From assembly GCA_021826835.1 (NCBI GenBank), contig JAKAYH010000080.1:1-8304 (forward strand): a stretch of 8,304 bases of DNA, given 5' to 3'. The number at the start of each line of letters is the position of its first letter. Positions within the stretch are counted from its first letter, which is position 1. The notes under the pieces are model-generated. The model ran no database searches. It saw only the letters and a program-made list of their open reading frames with translations, and was not told the origin of the DNA. This stretch comes from Thermoplasmata archaeon. Lineage in GTDB: Archaea; Thermoplasmatota; Thermoplasmata; Thermoplasmatales; Thermoplasmataceae. This document shows positions 1 through 6,045 of this stretch, in pieces. A program made the position numbers and the translations under genes.

Positions 1-9
1 TTTCCACTA

Positions 10-336
10 TCACCGAGATTGGGCTCCTTTAGTTAAGTCGATATAGTAAAGCATCAAAACAAGGAAAATAATTAATTCGGCGAGGGTGATTTCAAACAGG
101 AATGATGTGGAAACGCTACCATAAGTAAAGGTTGACTGGTAATATGGATATCCCATAACATTTAAAATTATCAGATCAGCAATGAGTGTCCCAATAACAA
201 TTAAAACTAAAAATCTAAAATTTTTCGGATAATTCTTTTGGTTTTTCTTGTATTTCAAATAAAAAAACTGTATGCTAACAATTGAAATTATATAAATTGC
301 AAATAGGTAAATGAAATAAAGAGCATTATCATTCAT
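10..336 (-). CDS. small three-helix membrane protein, unknown function
   Basis: A 108-residue ATG-started protein with no family I recognise. Three hydrophobic segments are clear: about residues 7-27, 42-60 and 79-98. A basic stretch (KYKKNQKNYPK) lies between the first two, and a polar Tyr/Ser/Thr-rich loop (about 62-78) between the last two. Acidic residues sit within or at the edges of the helices (D54, E82, E87). The N-terminus has no cleavable signal, so it is probably an integral cytoplasmic-membrane protein. A GGGTGT sequence 7-13 nt before the ATG (341-347, minus strand) is a weak Shine-Dalgarno match. A TATAATAG-like box at about 382-390 could drive a short leadered transcript. It is transcribed divergently from the ATPase gene at 477. 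Composition matches the rest of the window. That it is a real gene is likely; its function is unknown. Confidence 0.6.
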   Translation of the reverse strand: MNDNALYFIYLFAIYIISIVSIQFFYLKYKKNQKNYPKNFRFLVLIVIGTLIADLIILNVMGYPYYQSTFTYGSVSTSFLFEITLAELIIFLVLMLYYIDLTKGAQSR

Positions 337-445
337 TGGTTACACCCACATTCTTAACAGGAGATTCACAGATATTAATTCCTATTATACGAAAAAATAA
401 GGTAAGAAGTCCTGTTTTTAATTTTCGATGTTAAATTAATAAAAC

Positions 446-453
446 ATAAATAT
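446..453 (+). promoter_or_regulatory. TATA-like promoter box of the ATPase gene
   Basis: ATAAATAT is centred about 27 nt before the ATG at 477. That is the archaeal TATA-to-start-site distance, so the transcript should begin within a few bases of the ATG (leaderless). This is one reason for preferring 477 over the in-frame TTG at 459. Confidence 0.45.
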
Positions 454-485
454 CCTAATTGATATTAGTACTAATTATGATTAGG
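454..485. promoter_or_regulatory. tandem palindromic operator-like element over the ATPase start
   Basis: Two copies of the dyad CTAAT-N4-ATTAG lie at 455-468 (spacer TGAT) and 471-484 (spacer TATG), separated by TA, a 16-bp period. Together with flanking C454 and G485 they form a 32-bp palindrome in which 12 of 16 base pairs match, centred on a perfect 12-bp core at 464-475. The element starts just after the TATA-like box and runs over the predicted transcription start, the ATG and the next two codons, which is where an archaeal repressor would block the promoter. The binding protein is unknown and is not evidently encoded here. Confidence 0.55.
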
Positions 486-1841
486 TTTATCGACAGGGAT
501 AAAGAACTTAAATTGTTAGATGAAGAGTGGAATAGTCCAGGTGCTAAATTTATTGTGCTATATGGAAGGAGAAGAATAGGGAAGACCAGTCTTTTGAATG
601 AATTTTGCAAGGGAAAACAAGGTATATTCCACATCTCTGCTGATGAATATAATCACGTTCAAATTTCAGAAATCAGGCAGAAGTTCTCATCTTTCTTCAA
701 TGATGATTTTCTAAGAAATACAGATATCCCTGACTGGGAGAACCTGTTTCTTTATTTTTCCAGGATAATCCCGCCGGAAAAAAGATTCTATGTTGTACTG
801 GATGAATTTACTTATCTGGTAAAGAATGATCGTAGCATTTTGAGCAAATTACAACGTTTCTGGGATACCTTCCTTTCCAGAACCAATATATTTCTTGTGA
901 TATGTGGATCAGATCTTGGCATGATGGAAAATGAGGTTCTGTCTTATTCATCTCCAACCTACGGCAGAAGATCCAGGGATATTTTGTTGCCACCTATGGA
1001 GCTTCAAAGTGCAATGAAGTTTACTAATATGAACTTTGAAGACAGGCTCAGGTTATTTATGACAGTCGGAGGAATTCCGGAATATCTGACCAGAGCTGAA
1101 AGATATAGTGATTATAATCAATTCATTCAATCTGAATTCTGGAATAACCAGGGGTATTTCTATCGCGAGCCTTATTATCTTCTTTCACAGGAGTTCAAGG
1201 ATTATAACACGTATTTTTCAATATTGAATGCAATATCTTTTGGGAAGAACAAGCCTTCAGAAATTGCAAATTTTCTTGGAGTGGAAGGAAGAAAAATCTA
1301 TCCATACCTGGAGAATCTGATAAGATTGAGATTCATATCAAGAATAACACCCATCTTCAGTTCTAAAAATTCAGGCCATTATGAAATATCAGACAGGATG
1401 GTTGAATTCTGGTTTAATTATGTATATACAAACAGGGAATTTATTGAAAGAGGGACGGTCAATGAGAATTTCAATTTTCAAGGATACTTTGGGCGAGTTT
1501 TCGAGCGCATAATCAGGGATAGTGTATTTCCACTGATTTATAATGACTGCACAATAGGTACATGGTGGTATAAGGATACGGAAATAGATGTCATAGGCAT
1601 ATCCCCTGACAAGAAGAAAATTATCTTTGGAGAATGCAAATGGAGGGATAATGTTAATCCTGCACCAATAGTTGAAGATTTGAGGAGAAAGGTTAAAGTG
1701 TTTCTAAGAGACATGGAGTTCGAATCTGTATCGTACCATATTATAGCAAAGAGTTTTAGCAGAAAAATAGAAGAAGACAACATTTCCCTGCTGGATCTGA
1801 GCGATCTGGAAGGAAAGCTTGCCAACAATGGAAAAAGTTGA
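477..1841 (+). CDS. archaeal AAA-type ATPase with C-terminal DUF234 nuclease-like domain
   Basis: A 454-residue cytoplasmic ATPase of the archaeal ATP-binding (PF01637-like) plus DUF234 family. It opens with MIRFIDRDKEL, the usual N-terminus of the family, which together with the TATA box favours ATG 477 over TTG 459. Walker A is GRRRIGKTS (residues 30-38, K36), Walker B is VVLDEF (106-111, D109/E110), and a sensor-like ICGSDLGMM follows at 142-150. Residues about 240-300 look like a winged helix (KPSEIANFLG...YPYLENLIRLRFI). The C-terminus carries a PD-(D/E)XK-like pattern: FE at 342-343, EID at 369-371 and ECK at 386-388. Relatives are common in Thermoplasmata and Sulfolobales in variable, often accessory regions; their cellular role is not established. 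Nuclease activity is an inference from the motif spacing only. The gene is monocistronic, converges on a decayed transporter, and probably ends at the T-tract at 1871. Confidence 0.9.
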   Translation: MIRFIDRDKELKLLDEEWNSPGAKFIVLYGRRRIGKTSLLNEFCKGKQGIFHISADEYNHVQISEIRQKFSSFFNDDFLRNTDIPDWENLFLYFSRIIPPEKRFYVVLDEFTYLVKNDRSILSKLQRFWDTFLSRTNIFLVICGSDLGMMENEVLSYSSPTYGRRSRDILLPPMELQSAMKFTNMNFEDRLRLFMTVGGIPEYLTRAERYSDYNQFIQSEFWNNQGYFYREPYYLLSQEFKDYNTYFSILNAISFGKNKPSEIANFLGVEGRKIYPYLENLIRLRFISRITPIFSSKNSGHYEISDRMVEFWFNYVYTNREFIERGTVNENFNFQGYFGRVFERIIRDSVFPLIYNDCTIGTWWYKDTEIDVIGISPDKKKIIFGECKWRDNVNPAPIVEDLRRKVKVFLRDMEFESVSYHIIAKSFSRKIEEDNISLLDLSDLEGKLANNGKS

Positions 1842-1870
1842 TATAAAACACAAACAAGAATAACAAATAA

Positions 1871-1876
1871 TTTTTT
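1871..1876 (+). terminator. T-tract terminator after the ATPase gene
   Basis: TTTTTT lies 30 nt past the ATPase stop codon, in the 76-bp convergent gap. Archaeal polymerase stops at such T-runs without needing a hairpin; none is evident here. Confidence 0.4.
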
Positions 1877-1917
1877 AAATGGACAGAACAGAGATGAAAT
1901 TTCTTTAAATAATCAAG

Positions 1918-3148
1918 TCATGAGTATTTTTCAGCATTCCCGTCTAATGTTATTTTTTTGATAGACGTGATTGGAATAATAATAGTTATAAGAAGAAGGA
2001 TGAGTCCAGACATCCAGAAAACAGTATCAACTCCATAAGAGTTACCTGCCAATGACATGATGACCGCAGCTACAGGTGACAGGCCAAAAGCAACAGATTC
2101 AATAAAAGATGTAGTCTTTCCCAATATGTTTCCCGGAATAAGTTTTTGAAGATATGACATAAGAGGGATGTTTGAAAAAGAGGCCATGAAACCAATGAAG
2201 AAAGGCAAACTTATCACTATTGTTGCATTCTTTTGAACGCCCATGGCAAATAGAGAAGCGCCAGTTACAGTAAAATAACCAATGATCAGGATCCAGATCC
2301 TCTGAATTCTAATTCTTGGGATCAGAATTGCACCAATTAAACCTCCTAGAGAAAAGCTACCCATAAAAAGTCCATATAATTCGGGGCCACCTCCTATTGA
2401 ATATAATATCAGGGGAGCACCTAAAATATCCAAGATGATAAGAATGGAGTTAAGTGCCATTGAGAACACCAGTATTGGAAGGAGTCTCAGACGAATAAAG
2501 GAAAAAGTGGCTTTCCATGTGCTGTTATTGTCTGGCTTTCTATTTTCATGTTCCTTTTCTGTCCCTTCTAACTTTATTATAGGGATTATGAAAATAAGAG
2601 ACACAATTATCAGCAGAATTGCGAAAAAAGGAAGATAGTTAAACCCCCCAGTACCAATAATGCAAAACCACCCAGAACAGCACCAGTTGTTTCTGACAGG
2701 GTCAGTGAAATTTCTCTCAATGAATTGGCAAACACCAGTCTCTCTTCTTTGATCAATATTGGAGTAAGGGTATATGATGATAATCCACCAAGATTGATCA
2801 TGAAATATGCTGCTCCAATTATTACATATATCAAGTAGAATAGTCCGTTTCCATAAAACAAAACAAACAATAACAAGATGTACAATGCCAATCACCGATT
2901 GATGAAAGAAACAGAAGCCGCCCCTTATGTAACCTATCAACAAGTGAACCTGATATAGGTGCTGACAGCAATCCGGATATGGTTAGAGATACACCTACCA
3001 TCCCTGTCCAGAAAATTGATGCCGTGATTGATAAAACATACCAGGTAATGACTATCATCAGAAAGTAAAAGCCTAACCTGGAAAGTGATCGGCTTATTTG
3101 AATATAATAGAAAAATTTCTCATTGCTTTGCTGGTATTGGTGATTCAT
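1918..3148 (-). pseudogene. MFS exporter broken by two frameshifts
   Basis: Three minus-strand reading frames join into one major facilitator protein. The N-terminal part (3148 down to about 2890) reads MNHQYQQSNEKFF... with a GSLVDRLHKGR motif-A loop after TM2. The middle part (about 2891-2645) begins LALYILLLFV. The C-terminal half (about 2649-1918) begins FNYLPFFAIL and holds six further hydrophobic segments. The first shift is at GATTGG (2888-2893): one extra T would give IGD-LALY. The second is in a run of six G on the coding strand (2644-2649): seven G would give VLGG-FNYL. Repairing both yields exactly 410 residues, a normal 12-helix MFS length. It resembles the MFS_3/EntS-Mef-like drug-exporter group; the substrate is unknown. 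Start ATG 3148 was chosen because the family N-terminus follows directly. Either a real pseudogene or an assembly error; the residues around the breaks are otherwise well preserved, so decay would be recent. Confidence 0.8.
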
Positions 3149-3430
3149 AATATCATAAGATATGAATAATTAGCTAAAATAGTCAATCACCCCATCTTAT
3201 TTCAAGAGCATAAATTAAGTGTAATCACCACACAAAGTTAATCACATCTCTTTCTATCTGCCTTCTTCATTTCGTCGGAAATAGATTCATTATTAAATTC
3301 ACTTAATCCAGTAAAGAAATTGCAGGAGATTAGTCCAATAATCATTTAACTTTCAATGGCTCTCTGTATTGAGAAAACGAACAAAATATGCATGACTCCC
3401 TTCCAATCGCAATGTTTGCAAAGCATACTA
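3149..3430. other. gene-free stretch between HEPN gene and MFS pseudogene
   Basis: No convincing gene is visible. On the minus strand two tiny frames lie in one phase, 3346-3426 (26 codons, starting MLCKHCDWKG) and 3238-3345 (35 codons, ending in a Lys/Arg-rich tail), separated by a single TAA. They have no Shine-Dalgarno site and I recognise no family; they could be remains of a lost gene. A perfect TTAGCTAA palindrome (3170-3177) lies about where the TATA box of the MFS pseudogene would be expected. Confidence 0.3.
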
Positions 3431-3844
3431 TTATTTTGAATTAATAATATCGGAAGCAAATTCTACCAATTGGTTGATTTTTTCATTATACAACTGGTAT
3501 AATTCTTTAAATGTATCCAAATCTTGAGAAGACTCATAGCTATAACCCGCATCTCCCCTGAATTTTGTAACCCTGTCGAAAGTATCAAGAAATTCAAAAA
3601 ATTTATTCATCTTATTTAGGGGTACTATATCGTTGTCATGGGCAAGAGATCGTAAAATTCTGGAAACGTCATGCCTTTTTGGTACTTCAAGACCAGAATG
3701 GATTAGCAGTGCCTTCAATGCAACTTCTCCTGCCATTTCCAGTTCATACACCGCAATGTCATAAGACTCGGATATATATGATGACGAAGAGCTGGAAAGC
3801 CAACGCTGTGAATTTCTCAAGGCCTTGGATGCTAAGGTGTCCAA
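3431..3844 (-). CDS. HEPN-domain toxin of an MNT-HEPN toxin-antitoxin pair
   Basis: A 137-residue, nearly all-helical protein of the HEPN superfamily (PF05168-like). Visible family marks are the helix ending EMAGEVALKALLIHSG (residues 37-51), the KRHDVSRIL segment (57-64) and the late-helix signature FRGDAGYSY (95-103), equivalent to the catalytic R-X4-6-H region of HEPN RNases. R96 is kept, but the position of the histidine in the HepT-type RX4HXY motif is Y101, with Y103 as the terminal tyrosine. Established HEPN/MNT pairs consist of an RNA-cleaving HEPN toxin held in check by the nucleotidyltransferase, which in the Shewanella pair AMPylates that terminal tyrosine. The TTG start at 3844 is chosen because GAGGTGAT precedes it by 3 nt. 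It overlaps the upstream antitoxin gene by 13 nt, so the two are probably translationally coupled. Whether it is an active RNase is unknown. Confidence 0.85.
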   Translation of the reverse strand: MDTLASKALRNSQRWLSSSSSSYISESYDIAVYELEMAGEVALKALLIHSGLEVPKRHDVSRILRSLAHDNDIVPLNKMNKFFEFLDTFDRVTKFRGDAGYSYESSQDLDTFKELYQLYNEKINQLVEFASDIINSK

Positions 3845-4416
3845 CTGATCACCTCGCTTGAATCCACGATAAATCTCTTTACCTTTTTATTCATGATCAA
3901 TTTTTTAAAGTCCTCTATTGCGGGCCCCCTCTGGAATAGAACTATTCCGTCCCCCAATATGTTGAAATAAATCGGTCTGAAAAGGTTCAGATCGGAGAGA
4001 GGGACTATGAAAGGCGATATATCCGAGTATATTCCGACTAGGGACATTTCATCCCTGTATTTTCCAAGGAGGTCTAAGACTGAAAAAAGAAGATTAAAAG
4101 CCTCCATCTTCTTCCCATCGAATACAATGAACAAATCAATGTCACTATATTTACTGTTTTCAAGTCTGGAATAAGATCCAAACAGTGTGATACCGAGAAT
4201 TCTGTTATCTAGCGAAATATGGGCTACAAACTCTGTTAAATATGCAGAAACAGACTTCGGGAGCATGTCGAGTGTTATTGTTCCTCTCATGTAGTATCTG
4301 ATTGTTTCCGCTACGCTAAACTTTTTGCCGTATTTTTCGTACAGTATCCTTTTTCCCCTGTTTATAAGAGCATGTGTCTCAATATCTAGCAGACTTTGTT
4401 TATATTTTACCAACAT
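3832..4416 (-). CDS. MNT-type nucleotidyltransferase antitoxin
   Basis: A 194-residue nucleotidyltransferase-fold protein. The active-site motif is FGSYSRLENSKYSDIDLFIV (residues 79-98): G80-S81 and the metal-binding D92 and D94 fit the minimal nucleotidyltransferase pattern GSxAxG-X(n)-SDxD. The third carboxylate is probably D132 in YSDISPFIV. An N-terminal helical extension of about 70 residues precedes the domain, longer than in the minimal (about 100-residue) MNT proteins and possibly used for binding DNA or the partner. Paired with the HEPN gene 13 nt into its own 3' end, it should be the antitoxin that modifies and silences the HEPN toxin. As first gene of the pair it begins with ATG at 4416, directly below an inverted repeat and a TATA-like sequence, implying a leaderless or near-leaderless message. 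All catalytic residues are present, so it looks functional. Confidence 0.87.
   Translation of the reverse strand: MLVKYKQSLLDIETHALINRGKRILYEKYGKKFSVAETIRYYMRGTITLDMLPKSVSAYLTEFVAHISLDNRILGITLFGSYSRLENSKYSDIDLFIVFDGKKMEAFNLLFSVLDLLGKYRDEMSLVGIYSDISPFIVPLSDLNLFRPIYFNILGDGIVLFQRGPAIEDFKKLIMNKKVKRFIVDSSEVISWTP
3848..3855 (-). promoter_or_regulatory. Shine-Dalgarno site setting the TTG start of the HEPN gene
   Basis: GAGGTGAT is an 8-base match to the complement of the archaeal 16S rRNA 3' end. It ends 3 nt before TTG 3844 and lies inside the last codons of the MNT gene. It decides the non-ATG start and suggests that toxin translation is coupled to antitoxin translation. Confidence 0.75.
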
Positions 4417-4417
4417 A

Positions 4418-4440
4418 TATGTATATTACTTTTATACATA
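4418..4440 (-). promoter_or_regulatory. inverted repeat over the MNT-HEPN promoter
   Basis: Perfect 8-bp arms TATGTATA (4418-4425) and TATACATA (4433-4440) flank a 7-nt spacer. On the minus strand the element contains the TATA-like GTATAAAAG and ends 1 nt before the MNT start codon. This is a candidate operator for autoregulation of the toxin-antitoxin pair and also marks its promoter. AT-rich sequence makes chance arms easier, so confidence is moderate. Confidence 0.45.
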
Positions 4441-4519
4441 AACTTTTCAAAAAACCAAGAAACACGATTTTACTTAAAATTCAATTATAATGATAGAGAA
4501 TTGTAGTGTCGTAAACATG

Positions 4520-4544
4520 AAAAAAACTATGGAGAAACTAAAAA
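4520..4544 (-). terminator. T-tract terminator of the abiE operon
   Basis: On the minus strand, 13 nt past the abiEi stop, come a T5 run (4544-4540) and then a T7 run (4526-4520), typical of archaeal T-tract termination. They separate the abiE transcript from the MNT-HEPN promoter at about 4430. The rest of the 141-bp gap between the two modules holds no gene. Confidence 0.45.
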
Positions 4545-4557
4545 TTTTACATGATAT

Positions 4558-5142
4558 CTACTTTCCTTCAATGATTGCTATAACGTTTTTTCTTAAAATA
4601 GGGTTTAATTTGGAAAGATACTCATCCATCACTTTCCTGTTTACAGCATTAATCAACTCTTCGACAGTTTCATCCGGAAGAAATTTATGGTAATACACGA
4701 AGTCTATGAGGATTTTTTCTGGATCTGCAACTGGAATGTAGAAATCGTCATAACGGAGGAGTGAAAAACCAAAGAACATGTTTCTGGCAATCCAGTGAAC
4801 CAGATAATTCCTCCCTTCAAAATCTCGAACTCCATTTCTTACTTTTCTGGGTGTTATTATTACTGGGTTAGTCTCCTGCTCCCATAAATTCCGCAAAGAG
4901 AGGGCATCCTCCAGACCATAATAAAAGGGTTTGAAAGCAAATCCAACAAACTGGGCCTCATTATGGAATGTGTAATGGCCCCTGGTAATTCTATGCACTT
5001 TACCTTGCGAAACAAGGTTATTTAGCACGGTTTTGTAATAACCCTCCGGGCCATTTCTAAAGGAGAAAAAATTCCTTGCCTCACTTGAAGAAAAGGCTGG
5101 TTTATCTGAGAACATTTCAATGAATTCTTTCATGAATTTCAT
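4558..5142 (-). CDS. abiEi: AbiEi-family antitoxin / transcriptional regulator
   Basis: A 194-residue protein of the AbiEi antitoxin family. Residues 1-60 form a winged helix-turn-helix (SSSEARNFF...YYKTVLNNLVSQGKVHRITRGHYTF, with RGHY as the wing turn). The C-terminal domain shows the family features FYYGLEDALSLRNLW (73-87), ITPRKVRNG (96-104) and the strongly typical VADPEKILIDFVYY (138-151). In characterised AbiE (type IV) systems this protein both neutralises the AbiEii toxin and represses the operon by binding inverted repeats at the promoter; a good candidate site lies at 5801-5822. The start ATG 5142 overlaps the abiEii stop as ATGA, so the genes are translationally coupled. A second ATG three codons in is the alternative start. 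The gene order (toxin first) is opposite to the classical abiEi-abiEii arrangement. No damage is visible, in contrast to its toxin partner. Confidence 0.87.
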   Translation of the reverse strand: MKFMKEFIEMFSDKPAFSSSEARNFFSFRNGPEGYYKTVLNNLVSQGKVHRITRGHYTFHNEAQFVGFAFKPFYYGLEDALSLRNLWEQETNPVIITPRKVRNGVRDFEGRNYLVHWIARNMFFGFSLLRYDDFYIPVADPEKILIDFVYYHKFLPDETVEELINAVNRKVMDEYLSKLNPILRKNVIAIIEGK

Positions 5143-5711
5143 TTAACTCGCCTCAAGATTCCTTGCCTCATCCCGTCCAATGATGGGGCCAGGCCGGAAT
5201 ATATAATTGTTTTCAATATCTCTTCATCTACTGGAGATTCAAGTTGATTCAAAAAACCAATTAAGCTTAGTTTTGTTGATTCCGGTAATTCACAAGAATT
5301 GACTAAATGGTAAATGTCGAAAAGATCTCGGATGTATTTTTTGTTTTTGTATGCAAGGATCTTTTCATAAACAAACTGATCTGGCGTGAGGCTAAGAACT
5401 TCAATTCCAGATCCATCTGTTAGTTCATAAGCCATCCGTGTTCCCCTGACATTTGATACATGGTTGATTTCCACCTTAACGTTTGCATTGTCATTGCTAA
5501 CGTTAGAGAAAATTACATTCCCTGTATCTTTAAGTTTAGACAAAAATAACCCATGGGACTCTATCTGACGTTGAAATGTCAATAACTTTTCATTAAAAGA
5601 ATTAGAATAAAAATCTAAATCTTCAGAGAATCTTTTTCCTCCATAACATCTCCATATTGCAGTATCACCGTTAAGAATTAGATCATCAGAAATTGAATAA
5701 ATTATACCCAT
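5139..5711 (-). CDS. abiEii: AbiEii-family nucleotidyltransferase toxin, N-terminally truncated
   Basis: The surviving 190-residue frame of an AbiEii/AbiGii toxin. The family signature is seen as NGDTAIWRCYGGKRFSEDLDF (residues 14-34), with metal-binding D31 and D33, then VKVEI (78-82, probable third carboxylate E81) and EKILAYKNKKYIRDLFDIYHL (116-136). AbiEii toxins are nucleotidyltransferases; well-studied relatives halt growth, some by modifying tRNA ends. Two things suggest this copy is impaired. The usual GGTA of the active-site loop reads GDTA (G16 to D, a one-base change GGT to GAT). The reading frame also continues 24 codons upstream through a single TAG to a better start at 5783. ATG 5711 may be used by reinitiation: AGGATGA (5716-5722) overlaps that TAG. 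The gene overlaps abiEi by 4 nt. The family assignment is firm; activity is doubtful. Confidence 0.85.
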   Translation of the reverse strand: MGIIYSISDDLILNGDTAIWRCYGGKRFSEDLDFYSNSFNEKLLTFQRQIESHGLFLSKLKDTGNVIFSNVSNDNANVKVEINHVSNVRGTRMAYELTDGSGIEVLSLTPDQFVYEKILAYKNKKYIRDLFDIYHLVNSCELPESTKLSLIGFLNQLESPVDEEILKTIIYSGLAPSLDGMRQGILRRVK

Positions 5712-5783
5712 TAATTCATCCTAGAGATAAGCAATCTCAACTTGTGACCTCTTCCTTAATTGTTTTGCAATAGGTATTTTCAT
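5712..5783 (-). pseudogene. abiEii: lost N-terminus of abiEii, cut off by an amber codon
   Basis: In frame with the toxin, 24 codons upstream read MKIPIAKQLRKRSQVEIAYL, then TAG (5723-5721), then DEL and the internal ATG. Archaeal AbiEii proteins typically start like this, with a Lys/Arg-rich helix followed by Leu-Gln-Asp-Glu; the TAG sits where Gln (CAG) is expected, one transition away. ATG 5783 lies about 32 nt from a TATA box, as expected of the original start. The piece is therefore coding sequence made untranslatable by one nonsense change, unless TAG is read through. Confidence 0.75.
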
Positions 5784-5800
5784 AATATGTGAATTAACTC

Positions 5801-5822
5801 AAGATATACAATTATATATCTT
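5801..5822 (-). promoter_or_regulatory. abiE promoter with 22-bp palindrome (probable AbiEi operator)
   Basis: Arms AAGATATA (5801-5808) and TATATCTT (5815-5822) surround cAATTa; 10 of 11 base pairs match. On the minus strand the palindrome contains TATATAAT (5818-5811), centred about 32 nt before ATG 5783, hence the TATA box of the abiE operon. AbiEi antitoxins are known to repress their own operon through inverted repeats at the promoter, so AbiEi is the likely ligand. Confidence 0.6.
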
Positions 5823-6045
5823 CAGTTAAGTCCTTTAACATCAATTTTTGAAAAATAATCTATAATGGTTGAAATTTTATCGGATTAGATATCTGAATTA
5901 ACTTTCTCGATTGTCCTTTCAGAGATATGAATCTAAGTCGCAGCACAATATCCTAACCCAGAAAAGGGATCCAATCTGTAATATAAATTCTTAATTTGTG
6001 ATTCTTGGTTCGGTATAAGTGTAATAAAACCACTCACTTAAGAAT

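Noticed and set aside
356..416. Inverted repeat AACAGGA (356-362) / TCCTGTT (410-416)
   Set aside because: Only 7-bp arms with a 47-nt spacer in AT-rich DNA; no associated feature supports it.
459..476. TTG start adding six residues (MILVLI) to the ATPase
   Set aside because: The family begins at the MIRFIDRDKEL equivalent, and the TATA-like box at 446-453 places the transcript start at about 474-477, so 459 would lie upstream of the mRNA.
1538..1828. 96-codon minus-strand frame, along with similar short ones at 808-993 (-), 2435-2638 (+), 3679-3861 (+) and 4490-4693 (+)
   Set aside because: They are shadows of recognised genes on the other strand, with no family resemblance; the last mostly overlaps the abiEi 3' end.
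3238..3426. Two tiny same-phase minus-strand frames (26 and 35 codons), possibly one broken gene
   Set aside because: No Shine-Dalgarno site, no recognised family and no clear parent protein; the CKHC tetrad fragment alone is not enough to call a zinc-ribbon remnant.
5721..5723. Amber codon as a pyrrolysine site
   Set aside because: The expected residue in the family is Gln, there is no sign of a Pyl insertion context or Pyl genes in the window, and a simple nonsense change explains it.
5790..5903. Direct repeat TGAATTAACT (5790-5799 and 5894-5903) as an attachment or insertion footprint
   Set aside because: Ten AT-rich bases flank no recognisable element, and no integrase or transposase is present.
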